Source: an uncultured bacterium
GTDB taxonomy: Bacteria > Verrucomicrobiota > Lentisphaeria > Victivallales > UBA1829
Reading direction: 5' to 3'
NCBI GenBank assembly: GCA_900548385.1
Contig: URKJ01000057.1
Coordinates: forward strand, 1 to 22,425
Length of the DNA: 22,425 nucleotides
A model generated the notes under the pieces. The model was not told the DNA's origin. It made no database searches and saw only the letters and a program-made list of their open reading frames with translations. Below are positions 1 to 5,789 of this stretch, one piece after another; positions within the stretch are counted from its first letter, which is position 1, and each line of letters begins with the position of its first letter. A program made the position numbers and the translations under genes.

Positions 1-22
1 GTCAGATGTGTATAAGAGACAG
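1..22 (+). other. Untrimmed Nextera read-1 adapter end
   Basis: The first 22 bases are the 3' end of the Illumina Nextera read-1 adapter. They include the 19-base Tn5 mosaic end AGATGTGTATAAGAGACAG, preceded by GTC as in the adapter. This is library DNA, not genome. Genomic sequence starts at about 23. Confidence 0.97.
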
Positions 23-331
23 AATACACTGTTTTCTGAAAAAAGCAAATTGTTTCCGGAAAAAACGGGAAAAATTAAAAATATACTCCTAACGGCTGTA
101 CGGATGCGGTTGCGCACCAAAATCCGCCGGATTTCGTTTTTCTTCTTTTTTTCGATCCATTTCGTTCTTTTAGTTTTGCATTTATTTTCTAATTTCTTTT
201 ATTTCCTTCCTGACTTCCAATCCAGAAATAGTTTTTGTCTGCGTCTTTTTCTTCTCTTGCTTTCAGGAGCTTTCCAGTGATGTTTCTGTAAGTCGCCTCA
301 TAGCTGTAGCATAGTATTATATAGCATACAG
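23..331. other. Gene-free left flank with pyrimidine-rich tract
   Basis: No credible gene is seen here. A 90-codon open frame crosses the stretch, but it starts inside the adapter and is made of low-complexity Phe/Leu codons. From about 133 to 275 the + strand is strongly pyrimidine-rich, with runs of T broken by C. The stretch also holds the 104-132 copy of a repeat found inverted at 3254-3282. An AT-rich patch near 315-330 (TATTATATAG) could serve as a -10 region for the downstream small ORF, but I see no matching -35 box. Confidence 0.6.
104..132 (+). repeat. Inverted dispersed repeat, left copy
   Basis: This 29-bp stretch matches the reverse complement of 3254-3282 at 24 of 29 positions, including an unbroken core AAATCCGCCGGA. 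Most differences are C/T or A/G transitions. The core is close to palindromic (AAATCCG then CGGATTT). The two copies flank the whole IS66 island and point towards each other. Confidence 0.7.
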
Positions 332-568
332 ATGCGAACAGAAGCGAAGCATATGACATCAGAGCCATCCAAAAACATTTGCAAATACTGTGGCGATCTT
401 TTTCATCACTCATCTAAACATCCTCAACAAGAGTGTTGCAGGAGACCGAACTGTCGTCGAGCCCAGGCTCGAATCCGTCAACGTCGATGTGCGGAAAAGC
501 TCCATAAAGATTTTTCCGGCTCAAGGTATATGCCCAGTGAGCCCCATCTAGAAATCCTCCCGATGTGA
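332..568 (+). CDS. Small four-cysteine zinc-ribbon-like protein next to IS66
   Basis: This 78-residue protein has CKYCG at residues 17-21, a second cysteine cluster (CCRRPNC) about 15 residues later, and then a very basic stretch (RRAQARIRQRR). The spacing fits a small zinc ribbon followed by a nucleic-acid-binding tail. From memory, short proteins of this type often sit beside transposase genes, where their role is unknown. Start: ATG 332 is given; ATG 353 (residue 8) is equally possible, and neither has a clear Shine-Dalgarno. The last 14 residues are encoded by the 22-bp repeat at 526-547 and the sequence after it. The native C-terminus may therefore have been replaced by mobile-element sequence, and this copy may be a remnant. 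Confidence 0.5.
   Translation: MRTEAKHMTSEPSKNICKYCGDLFHHSSKHPQQECCRRPNCRRAQARIRQRRCAEKLHKDFSGSRYMPSEPHLEILPM
526..547 (+). repeat. 22-bp box, left copy (candidate IS66 left end)
   Basis: This box matches the reverse complement of three boxes at 2921-2945, 3028-3052 and 3058-3082 at 21 of 22 positions. The shared core is TATGCCCAGTGAGCCCCAT (529-547). It lies about 60 bp upstream of the tnpA ribosome-binding site, in opposite orientation to the copies beyond tnpC. That is where an IS66 terminal inverted repeat would be expected. Confidence 0.65.
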
Positions 569-597
569 GATTACCTTGCCTCCGGAACTCTAAATTT

Positions 598-604
598 GGA
601 GGAG
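598..604 (+). promoter_or_regulatory. Ribosome-binding site deciding the tnpA start
   Basis: GGAGGAG lies directly before ATG 608, with the GGAGG core 5 bases from the ATG. It favours ATG 608 over the in-frame TTG at 596, which overlaps the site itself. Confidence 0.7.
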
Positions 605-607
605 TAT

Positions 608-964
608 ATGGAACGAGAAAGACGTGGTCGTGACTACTGGCGGGAACAGTTGTCGGAATATTGGGATGGCGGTTTAACGATTCAGGAATATTGCGAGCTG
701 AAAGATTTGCCGTATGAGAATGTACGTCGTTGGATAGGGATCTTGAAGAAGGAGCGTGAGGGAAAATTCCCTGCCTCCGGAGAGTTGGAGTTTGTAGAAG
801 TTCCTTTGGCGGCAGGAGGAGCCCGGAACGGTTCCGACAGCGGAATAAGCCTTCACGCCGCAGGTTTTGAAATTCAAGTTACGTGTGATTTCGATCAAGC
901 GACCTTGCTCAATGTTTTGACGGTATTGAGGACGTTGGCATGTTCGGTTTCAGCGGAGCAATAA
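608..964 (+). CDS. tnpA: IS66 accessory protein TnpA
   Basis: A 118-residue protein with the TnpA layout of IS66 elements: an N-terminal helix-turn-helix-like segment (YWREQLSEYWDGGLTIQEYC, then a recognition-helix-like PYENVRRWIGIL at about residues 35-46) and a variable C-terminal half. In this family TnpA is needed with TnpB and TnpC for efficient transposition and is thought to bind DNA. The start at ATG 608 is supported by GGAGGAG. Its 3' end overlaps tnpB by 25 bases, typical of translational coupling in IS66. Confidence 0.9.
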   Translation: MERERRGRDYWREQLSEYWDGGLTIQEYCELKDLPYENVRRWIGILKKEREGKFPASGELEFVEVPLAAGGARNGSDSGISLHAAGFEIQVTCDFDQATLLNVLTVLRTLACSVSAEQ

Positions 965-1281
965 AGTTCTACTACTGCCCTACGCCGATCAGCATGCGCA
1001 AATCGTTTGACGGCCTTGCAGGAGCGGTGGAAGAATATATTCAGCAGGAGCCGGAATCTGGTCACGCTTTCGTATTTTTCGGTCGCAGTCGCAAAATGGT
1101 GAAGATTTTGCAATGGCAGGGAGATGGCTTTACGATTTGGATGAAGCGCTTGGAAAGCGGTGCCTTTCACCTTCCCAAATCGGCGGAAGGGCGGATTGAA
1201 TTGTCCAGTCGAGAACTTGCAGCGCTCCTGTCCGGGATCAAACCGCATCGCTATTACAAAAGATACTCGAAAAAGTCTTGA
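940..1281 (+). CDS. tnpB: IS66 accessory protein TnpB (Orf2 type)
   Basis: A 113-residue protein with the family hallmarks: MRKSFDGLAGAVEEYI (about residues 19-34), SGHAFVFFGRSRKMVKIL, then WQGDGFTIWMKRLESGAFHLP. Length is normal for the family. TnpB is the most conserved accessory protein of IS66 elements; its biochemical role is not settled. The start at ATG 940 lies inside tnpA, so translation is probably coupled. A 40-base gap separates it from tnpC. Confidence 0.95.
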   Translation: MFGFSGAIKFYYCPTPISMRKSFDGLAGAVEEYIQQEPESGHAFVFFGRSRKMVKILQWQGDGFTIWMKRLESGAFHLPKSAEGRIELSSRELAALLSGIKPHRYYKRYSKKS

Positions 1282-1321
1282 CTGGACTTGAATTTGAGTA
1301 GGAATCCGGTATATTCTCATT

Positions 1322-2800
1322 ATGGTATTACCGGTGGTTACAACTTTGGATGAGGCGCGACACGCCATCCGGGATTTGGCTGAGGAGAATGAAAAGCTCA
1401 GCAATGAGTTAGCGTGGTTCAGACGCCAGATGTTCGGTTCCAAAACGGAGCATTATATTCCTGAGGATGAAACTCCATCGCTTTTTCCTGAAGAAGAGGA
1501 GGAAGCTCCTATTGAGAAAGCTCCTCAGAAGGTGTCGGAACACGAACGTAGAGTCCGACAGCCGAATGCTCTTTCTGAAATTCCATCTGACCTGCCGCGC
1601 GAGGAACGCATCATTGATGTTCCGGAAGAAAAGCGGCAGGGAATGACTTTGATCGGCTACGAGGAAAGCGAACGAATCGCTTACCGCACCGGATTATATG
1701 TGATTCATTTCAAGCGGGCCAAATATGCCGATCCCTCTGATGCGTTGCGCGGTGTAGTTACGGCTCCGGCTCCGGGAGATGTTTTCGATTCGGTCAGCGG
1801 CAGAACTCGTTATGACATTTCTTTCGTAGCAAAAGTGGCGGCGGACAAGGTGGAAAATGCTATCCCTCTGGAACGTCAGGCACGGATGTTCAGCAACGAT
1901 GGATTGCCGGTGGCTCCATCCACTCTGGAAGATCTCTACAAGCGCACGGCAGATGCCTTGCTGCCCCTTTATGAACGGATGGTTGACCGGATTATGCAGT
2001 GCGATATCCTTCATGCGGATGAAACGTTCATCAAACTAATGGTCAAGGGGGCAAAGAAGTGTAAGCAAGCATATCTGTGGTGTCGATTGACTGGAGTCGG
2101 GCCGCCGATGATCGCTTTTCACTTTTCACCGTCCCGATCCCGGGATGTCGCAAAAAGTCTGCTCGGAGATTACTCCGGAACAATCATCAGAGACTCTTAC
2201 GCGGCCTATGAAAAACTGGACTGCGAGGTTGCATGTTGCTGGGCACATGCCCGCAGGCGCTTTCTGCAAGCCGTTGAAAACGGATATGGAAAAGCTGAGC
2301 CTCTGTTGAAAATTATACAGGAACTCTACCAAATTGAGCGTGTTGCAAAAGAGCGGGCGGAAAAGAAGGGCACGGAAACCGCCCTCTTTCAAGAGCGGAA
2401 AAATGCACGCCGGCAGTCTCAGAAGCTGGTCCAGGAATTTTTTGCGCAGTGCCGGGTTCTCAAGGAGTCGGAGCGTCCATCTTCACCGGTCGCGCAAGCC
2501 ATTTCTTATGCGTTGAACATTGAAGCGGAACTCAAAAAGTTCCTGAAGGATTCCAGATTGAACATCGACAACAATCCGGCTGAGCGCCTCAATCGAGGAA
2601 TTGCGATCATACGAAAGAACTGTCTCTTTGCCGGAAGTGAAGCCGGTGGGCAGCGGCTCGCAATTCTGTATTCATTCGCCGCAACATGCAAAGCGAACGG
2701 CATCTGCTTTCGCAAGTGGCTCGAAGACGTTCTGCCGCGTTTGAATTCCACTCCGGCAGAGCAGATTGATTCTCTGATCCCCAAGGGAGAAGCAAAATAG
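1322..2800 (+). CDS. tnpC: IS66-family DDE transposase TnpC
   Basis: A 492-residue transposase that catalyses strand transfer of the element. Visible parts in order: an N-terminal coiled coil ending in the family signature RRQMFGSKTE (about 12-43); an acidic linker (50-65); and the DDE catalytic core with D233 (LHADETF), D291 (IRDSYAAYEK) and E421 (IDNNPAERLNR). The conserved CWAHARRRF lies at 306-314. A C-terminal cap (KWLEDVLPRLN) follows, as in intact members. There is no frameshift or internal stop, so the copy looks active. The start at ATG 1322 has only a weak upstream purine patch. Two hairpins directly after the stop codon probably end transcription. Confidence 0.96.
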   Translation: MVLPVVTTLDEARHAIRDLAEENEKLSNELAWFRRQMFGSKTEHYIPEDETPSLFPEEEEEAPIEKAPQKVSEHERRVRQPNALSEIPSDLPREERIIDVPEEKRQGMTLIGYEESERIAYRTGLYVIHFKRAKYADPSDALRGVVTAPAPGDVFDSVSGRTRYDISFVAKVAADKVENAIPLERQARMFSNDGLPVAPSTLEDLYKRTADALLPLYERMVDRIMQCDILHADETFIKLMVKGAKKCKQAYLWCRLTGVGPPMIAFHFSPSRSRDVAKSLLGDYSGTIIRDSYAAYEKLDCEVACCWAHARRRFLQAVENGYGKAEPLLKIIQELYQIERVAKERAEKKGTETALFQERKNARRQSQKLVQEFFAQCRVLKESERPSSPVAQAISYALNIEAELKKFLKDSRLNIDNNPAERLNRGIAIIRKNCLFAGSEAGGQRLAILYSFAATCKANGICFRKWLEDVLPRLNSTPAEQIDSLIPKGEAK

Positions 2801-2802
2801 TC

Positions 2803-2820
2803 AATGAGCTCAGGCTCATT
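2803..2820 (+). terminator. Hairpin directly after tnpC
   Basis: AATGAGC-TCAG-GCTCATT forms a perfect 7-bp stem with a 4-base loop, 2 bases after the tnpC stop codon. No T-run follows. It may protect the 3' end of the transcript or act with the next hairpin. Confidence 0.45.
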
Positions 2821-2835
2821 ATTATGAAGCGGGGA

Positions 2836-2874
2836 ATGCCGTCTGGCGCTCAAACGCCAGACGGCATCATTTTT
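2836..2874 (+). terminator. Strong GC-rich hairpin with T-run, candidate Rho-independent terminator
   Basis: The arms ATGCCGTCTGGCG (2836-2848) and CGCCAGACGGCAT (2855-2867) pair over 13 bp with loop CTCAAA. A run of five T follows at 2870-2874. The position, 36 bases after tnpC, suits termination of the transposase transcript. The same hairpin recurs at 2946-2973, so it is also part of a repeated unit. Confidence 0.7.
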
Positions 2875-2945
2875 CTCCTGGCTCTAATTTTTTCCAAAGC
2901 TCCACCGCGATATCCCCCTCACCATGGGGCTCACTGGGCATACAC
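2836..2945 (-). repeat. Repeat unit 1: hairpin plus 22-bp box
   Basis: A unit of about 110 bp made of the GC-rich hairpin (2836-2867), a diverged T-rich middle and the ACCATGGGGCTCACTGGGCA box (2921-2945). Unit 2 repeats the same order. Read on the - strand, the unit has a 24-codon open frame beginning MPSEPHGEGDIAVELWKKL and ending in TGA at the hairpin. In unit 2 this frame is broken. Confidence 0.7.
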
Positions 2946-3052
2946 GCCGTCTGGTGCTCAAACGCCAGATGGCATCACCTTTTCCTGTTCTAATCTTTTC
3001 AAAACTCTATCGCCGATATTTTCCTTTACCATGGGGCTCACTGGGCATACAC
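2946..3052 (-). repeat. Repeat unit 2: diverged hairpin plus 22-bp box
   Basis: Same order as unit 1: the hairpin arms GCCGTCTGGTG (2946-2956) and CGCCAGATGGC (2963-2973) with the identical loop CTCAAA, a diverged middle, and the box at 3028-3052. The two base changes relative to unit 1 give G-U wobble pairs, so the stem is preserved. Confidence 0.7.
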
Positions 3053-3082
3053 CCTTTACCATGGGGCTCACTGGGCATACAC
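3023..3082 (-). repeat. Two perfect tandem 30-bp copies containing the 22-bp box
   Basis: The 30-bp unit starting CCTTTACCATGGGGCTCACT occurs twice without a gap (3023-3052 and 3053-3082). The second copy lacks the hairpin part of the larger unit, so it looks like a recent local duplication of the box. Confidence 0.85.
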
Positions 3083-3370
3083 CATCGGGAATATATCCGG
3101 CACCAGAAAAAATGTACCCTCTAGGAAAAAAACAGAAGAAAGAGAAAGAAAAAAATCAAAACTGAAGAATGGTGAAGCAGATCAAAGAAAAGCGACAAAT
3201 TACTTCGGCCATTTTACACGCCCGTTGACAGTCCGGCAGAGCTCATACTCAATTTCCGGCGGATTTCGGTACACAGCCGCATACGGAAAAATGCAGAAGA
3301 AAAAGTAAGGAAAAGCAGACTGCTTTGCAAGAAATAGGCAAGTATGCTTACCGAGGGCAGATGATACGAC
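3083..3370. other. Gene-free right flank with purine-rich tract
   Basis: No gene is seen. From about 3121 to 3200 the + strand is purine-rich, mirroring the pyrimidine-rich tract of the left flank. The inverted partner of the 104-132 repeat lies at 3254-3282. On the - strand, AAAGCA-GTC-TGCTTT (3312-3326) followed by T-rich sequence is a weak candidate terminator for iclR. Confidence 0.5.
3254..3282 (-). repeat. Inverted dispersed repeat, right copy
   Basis: Reverse complement matches 104-132 at 24 of 29 positions. Read in the matching frame, both copies encode similar peptides (RMRLRTKIRR on the left, RMRLCTEIRR on the right). This could mean a shared remnant of coding sequence or simply DNA-level conservation. 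Confidence 0.7.
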
Positions 3371-4147
3371 TTAATTGGATTGAGCAATGGAGAGTTCATT
3401 ACTGATGCGAAAGAGATCAGCCAGAAGATTTTCGCGGAAGGCTCCCTGAAAATTGTATGCCGGGATAACGGCAGCAACAACTGCATTTACTTCCCCTTTC
3501 TGCGAAAATACAGGAAAAATGATTTGTGTTTTTCCTTTTATATTTTCCCGTATCACATTCGGTTTGCCTTTTTTCTCATCAAGTGCTCGCAAGTAATTTT
3601 CATATTCAAGACCATAAGGCCAAAAATCTTCTGCCTCTTTCGGCAAGTCGTATGGCATTACATATTCATAAAATTTTTTCTGTTTTTCATGTGACTCATG
3701 AGCCAGTAAATATTGACCGGAGGCAGTGCGTATCACGTCATCCACCGTTTGAAGATTGTAATCAACGCGAAGAATATGTTCCGGCGAAGCATGGCACAAA
3801 ATATGGCGTTGAAAATCGTGTAGCACAATAAATTCAATCAACCCTTTGAAATCAAGGACAAATTTCCGGAACATCGGTTCCGCAACCTGTGCAATCTGCG
3901 CCGTATAAATATTGCTGTGACAAAGCTGATTGATTCCCGCTCCCAATCGATATCCTTTGCGCATTCCCAAGTGTTCGATCATTCCGATTTGCACCATGCT
4001 GTTTACAATATGAAAGCATGTTGGAGCCGGAACATTTATAATTTCCGCAAGTTCACTGATTTTCCAAACCCTTTTCGGGTCATCAGCTATTTTAGTCAAA
4101 ATTTTAAATGCACGATCAATAACTTGAATCATAACAAACAAATCCAT
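3371..4147 (-). CDS. IclR-family transcriptional regulator
   Basis: A 258-residue protein of normal IclR length. An N-terminal winged helix-turn-helix covers about residues 8-68 (VIDRAFKILTKIADD, recognition helix near APTCFHIVNSMVQIGMI, wing KGYRLGAG). A C-terminal effector-binding domain spans about 85-255, with the family's TASGQYLLAHES region. IclR proteins bind small metabolites, often sugar or acid intermediates, and repress or activate nearby operons. It is the last gene of the - strand cluster and lies 70 bp after the PLC-like gene, making it the likely local regulator of the glycan genes. ATG 4147 is used; ATG 4132 (MIQVIDRAF) is a plausible alternative, and neither has a Shine-Dalgarno. 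It has its own promoter at 4165-4192. Confidence 0.92.
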   Translation of the reverse strand: MDLFVMIQVIDRAFKILTKIADDPKRVWKISELAEIINVPAPTCFHIVNSMVQIGMIEHLGMRKGYRLGAGINQLCHSNIYTAQIAQVAEPMFRKFVLDFKGLIEFIVLHDFQRHILCHASPEHILRVDYNLQTVDDVIRTASGQYLLAHESHEKQKKFYEYVMPYDLPKEAEDFWPYGLEYENYLRALDEKKGKPNVIRENIKGKTQIIFPVFSQKGEVNAVVAAVIPAYNFQGAFRENLLADLFRISNELSIAQSN

Positions 4148-4155
4148 ATTTTATA

Positions 4156-4169
4156 ATATTAAATAATAT
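4156..4169. promoter_or_regulatory. Palindrome over the iclR -10 box, candidate operator
   Basis: ATATTA-AA-TAATAT is a perfect inverted repeat with a 2-base centre. It overlaps the -10 hexamer of the iclR promoter and lies 8 bases before its ATG. Autoregulation is common for IclR proteins, so this is a candidate own operator. The high AT content makes chance palindromes easier. Confidence 0.4.
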
Positions 4170-4192
4170 ACCATGAAAATTTATTTTTTCAA
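4165..4192 (-). promoter_or_regulatory. Sigma70-like promoter of iclR
   Basis: On the - strand, -35 TTGAAA (4192-4187) and -10 TATATT (4170-4165) are separated by 16 bases, each one mismatch from consensus. The -10 lies 17 bases before ATG 4147. It allows iclR expression independent of the upstream operon. Confidence 0.6.
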
Positions 4193-4217
4193 GTTCTTTT
4201 CTGAGGGTTTATTCCTG

Positions 4218-5447
4218 TTACCGATTAAGACAGACTGAATGAAATACCGGATGGAAAAATTTTGTATCGGCAGCTTGTGAAATGTCGCGGACATCACGAA
4301 CCATCAAGCGCACAATGGTGGCATTTCCAAGATTGATTTCAGCATGAACCGGAACAGATTTTTCATCAACCACCGGTGAAGTCCATACATTTTCCCCATC
4401 TAACAGGACTTCAAAAATCCCGGCAGTCTGATTCAATGTTCCCTTATTTAATCCACAGACAAACGAAATCGTCTTAAAGCCGCCGGGCGGAAGCAAATAC
4501 TCAACCCATGCCTGACGTAAAATCTGACAGTTCGGGTACATGTGAGGCAGAAGAGCGATCCCGCGTCCTTCGCCCTCGCCGACATCTAACGGAACCCTGA
4601 TACGGGGATTCGGGTGGCCATCAATTTGTGGAAGCCCGTTATACATACCGTCACATTCGCTGTTCATATATTCCAAGTCACAAACGCAGACTTTGTCCGG
4701 CAGGACCGGAATACGGTCAGCAGTTATGCACCAAATCGTGAAAAGAATATCTGAAAAAAGTGCACTGCAGCGTCCCACAACATTTCCAGCAATTTCACGG
4801 GCCTGTTTTAGATTATTTTTAGAGATTGCGTCCCACATGGGAAAGACCTGTGTCTGATTCTCGCGACGCATGATTGCCAGCGCATGGACCGTACCCCAGA
4901 CAAATTCTGTTTGATTCCTGCCTAAACAAATCGGTTCGTGGTGATCCAAAAGACAGGGAATGCCATCAAGAGCTTCCATTTTGCTGTGAATGTGTTCGAT
5001 TTCACTGCGCTTGAGAAAGAAAGGAGCCATCTGCTGAAGATCAAAAATATGTGCAAGTTGTCCGGTGTCGCCAACAATATGAGAAAAAGAACCGACAAAT
5101 TTTGCCGCAAGCTCAATATCATTATTTCTGAGCGAGGAAAAAATCCCGTCAGCAAGTTTTTTGAGGCACCATGGATATGTTTTCCAAAACTGCTCATTGC
5201 TCATAGGATCAAAAAAAGAATGAATCGGAACAATTTTCCCATCAGGCTGTTCAATTTTACAATAGAGCGCCCAATCCGGGTATTTCTCTAACATTGCCGA
5301 GTTAGAGGCTTCACAAGGCCAGAAAATATCACAGAAATTAGATGCTATTTTTATAAGTTCCTTCTGCGTTTCCCAAAAAATGCGTGATTTTCCTGAGAGA
5401 AACTCAATCCCCACCTTACTGATTGTCTCATGGTCTGTAGCGTTCAT
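4218..5447 (-). CDS. Zinc-dependent phospholipase C/S1 nuclease-like domain fused to NPCBM-like domain
   Basis: A 409-residue protein without a signal peptide. The N-terminal helical part (about 1-245) carries HIVGDTGQLAH at 123-133. This matches the H-x3-D-x5-H zinc signature of bacterial phospholipase C and S1/P1 nucleases, seen for example as HYLGDVNQPMH in Bacillus cereus PLC. Other candidate ligands are H6, H76, H169/H170 and H188. The C-terminal part (about 295-405) resembles the NPCBM carbohydrate-binding fold: VEYLLPPGGFKTISFVCGL, a LLDGENVW strand, and VRLMVRDVRD. The fusion suggests a hydrolase acting on a sugar-linked phosphoester or lipid, but the substrate is unknown. A good ribosome-binding site (AAGGAAG, 5454-5460) lies 6 bases before the ATG. 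The family call is from motifs only. Confidence 0.6.
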   Translation of the reverse strand: MNATDHETISKVGIEFLSGKSRIFWETQKELIKIASNFCDIFWPCEASNSAMLEKYPDWALYCKIEQPDGKIVPIHSFFDPMSNEQFWKTYPWCLKKLADGIFSSLRNNDIELAAKFVGSFSHIVGDTGQLAHIFDLQQMAPFFLKRSEIEHIHSKMEALDGIPCLLDHHEPICLGRNQTEFVWGTVHALAIMRRENQTQVFPMWDAISKNNLKQAREIAGNVVGRCSALFSDILFTIWCITADRIPVLPDKVCVCDLEYMNSECDGMYNGLPQIDGHPNPRIRVPLDVGEGEGRGIALLPHMYPNCQILRQAWVEYLLPPGGFKTISFVCGLNKGTLNQTAGIFEVLLDGENVWTSPVVDEKSVPVHAEINLGNATIVRLMVRDVRDISQAADTKFFHPVFHSVCLNR

Positions 5448-5789
5448 ACATAACTTCCTTTTGTTTTGTCAGAAAATATGCAAAAAATCTTGAATACTGC
5501 CCATATTCGTCTTGTTATGCATAATGGATACTACCATATTTAGCAGTTTACACCTTCCGACATATACTGACTGGAACATCCGGAATCGCAAGTAATGATT
5601 TCGTCGGCCATATTGAAACTCTCCACGCCGGTGAGAAACGCAACTATGTTGGCAAGGTCTGTTCCGGTCTTAACAAATCCCATTTAGTGCGGAAACTGTT
5701 GCACAAATAGTTTTTGGCTGCTGTGATTTTCATATAAGATTTCTTGTTATTATTATTTTAGTTATAATCCCGGCAACAAGTATACAATT
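5448..5789. other. 342-bp gap between symporter and PLC-like gene
   Basis: The gap holds a degraded SDR fragment (5540-5683) and a 10-bp perfect palindrome TTATGCATAA (5515-5524) in the upstream region of the PLC-like gene, which might be a regulator site. No convincing promoter pair was found. Confidence 0.5.
5540..5683 (-). pseudogene. Remnant of a short-chain dehydrogenase/reductase C-terminus
   Basis: A 47-codon open frame on the - strand reads GFVKTGTDLANIVAFLTG and continues to ADEIITCDSG. This follows the SDR C-terminal pattern: PGFV..T, then xDLAxxVxFLxxxES, then an E-I-I-x-x-D-x-G strand. A TAA lies directly before its ATG, and no Rossmann nucleotide-binding part or YxxxK active site exists upstream. 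It therefore looks like the leftover of a lost SDR gene that may once have been part of the operon. The match is by eye on a short stretch. Confidence 0.5.

Larger units (their letters stand above)
526..2945 (+). mobile_element. IS66-family insertion sequence (boundaries provisional)
   Basis: The coding core from 608 to 2800 holds the full IS66 gene set, tnpA-tnpB-tnpC, in the usual order and strand, all intact. The proposed ends are the inverted 22-bp boxes, which give about 2.4 kb, a normal size for the family. No 8-bp target duplication is visible next to these boxes (GGCTCAAG before 526, GCCGTCTG after 2945). The true ends could instead be at the other right-hand boxes (to 3082) or at the outer inverted pair (104 and 3282). 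The call of an intact IS66 is firm; the boundaries are not. Confidence 0.6.

Noticed and set aside
8..280. 90-codon open frame at the left end
   Set aside because: Its start codon is inside the sequencing adapter, and the rest translates a T-rich tract.
518..2953. Target-site duplication for the proposed IS66 ends
   Set aside because: The 8 bases outside the left box (GGCTCAAG) and outside the nearest right box (GCCGTCTG) do not match; the other right boxes also give no match.
3023..3082. Possible CRISPR array
   Set aside because: There are only two 30-bp copies directly abutting, with no spacers and no cas genes.
2824..3165. 113-codon + strand frame containing repeated MGLTGHTP
   Set aside because: It is simply the translation of the hairpin and box repeats. 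There is no ribosome-binding site, and the repeat explains the sequence.
5548..5709. Possible + strand peptide (ending RKLLHK) in the gap before the symporter
   Set aside because: It is the complement of the SDR-like fragment. The - strand reading matches a known family pattern while the + strand reading matches nothing I recognise.
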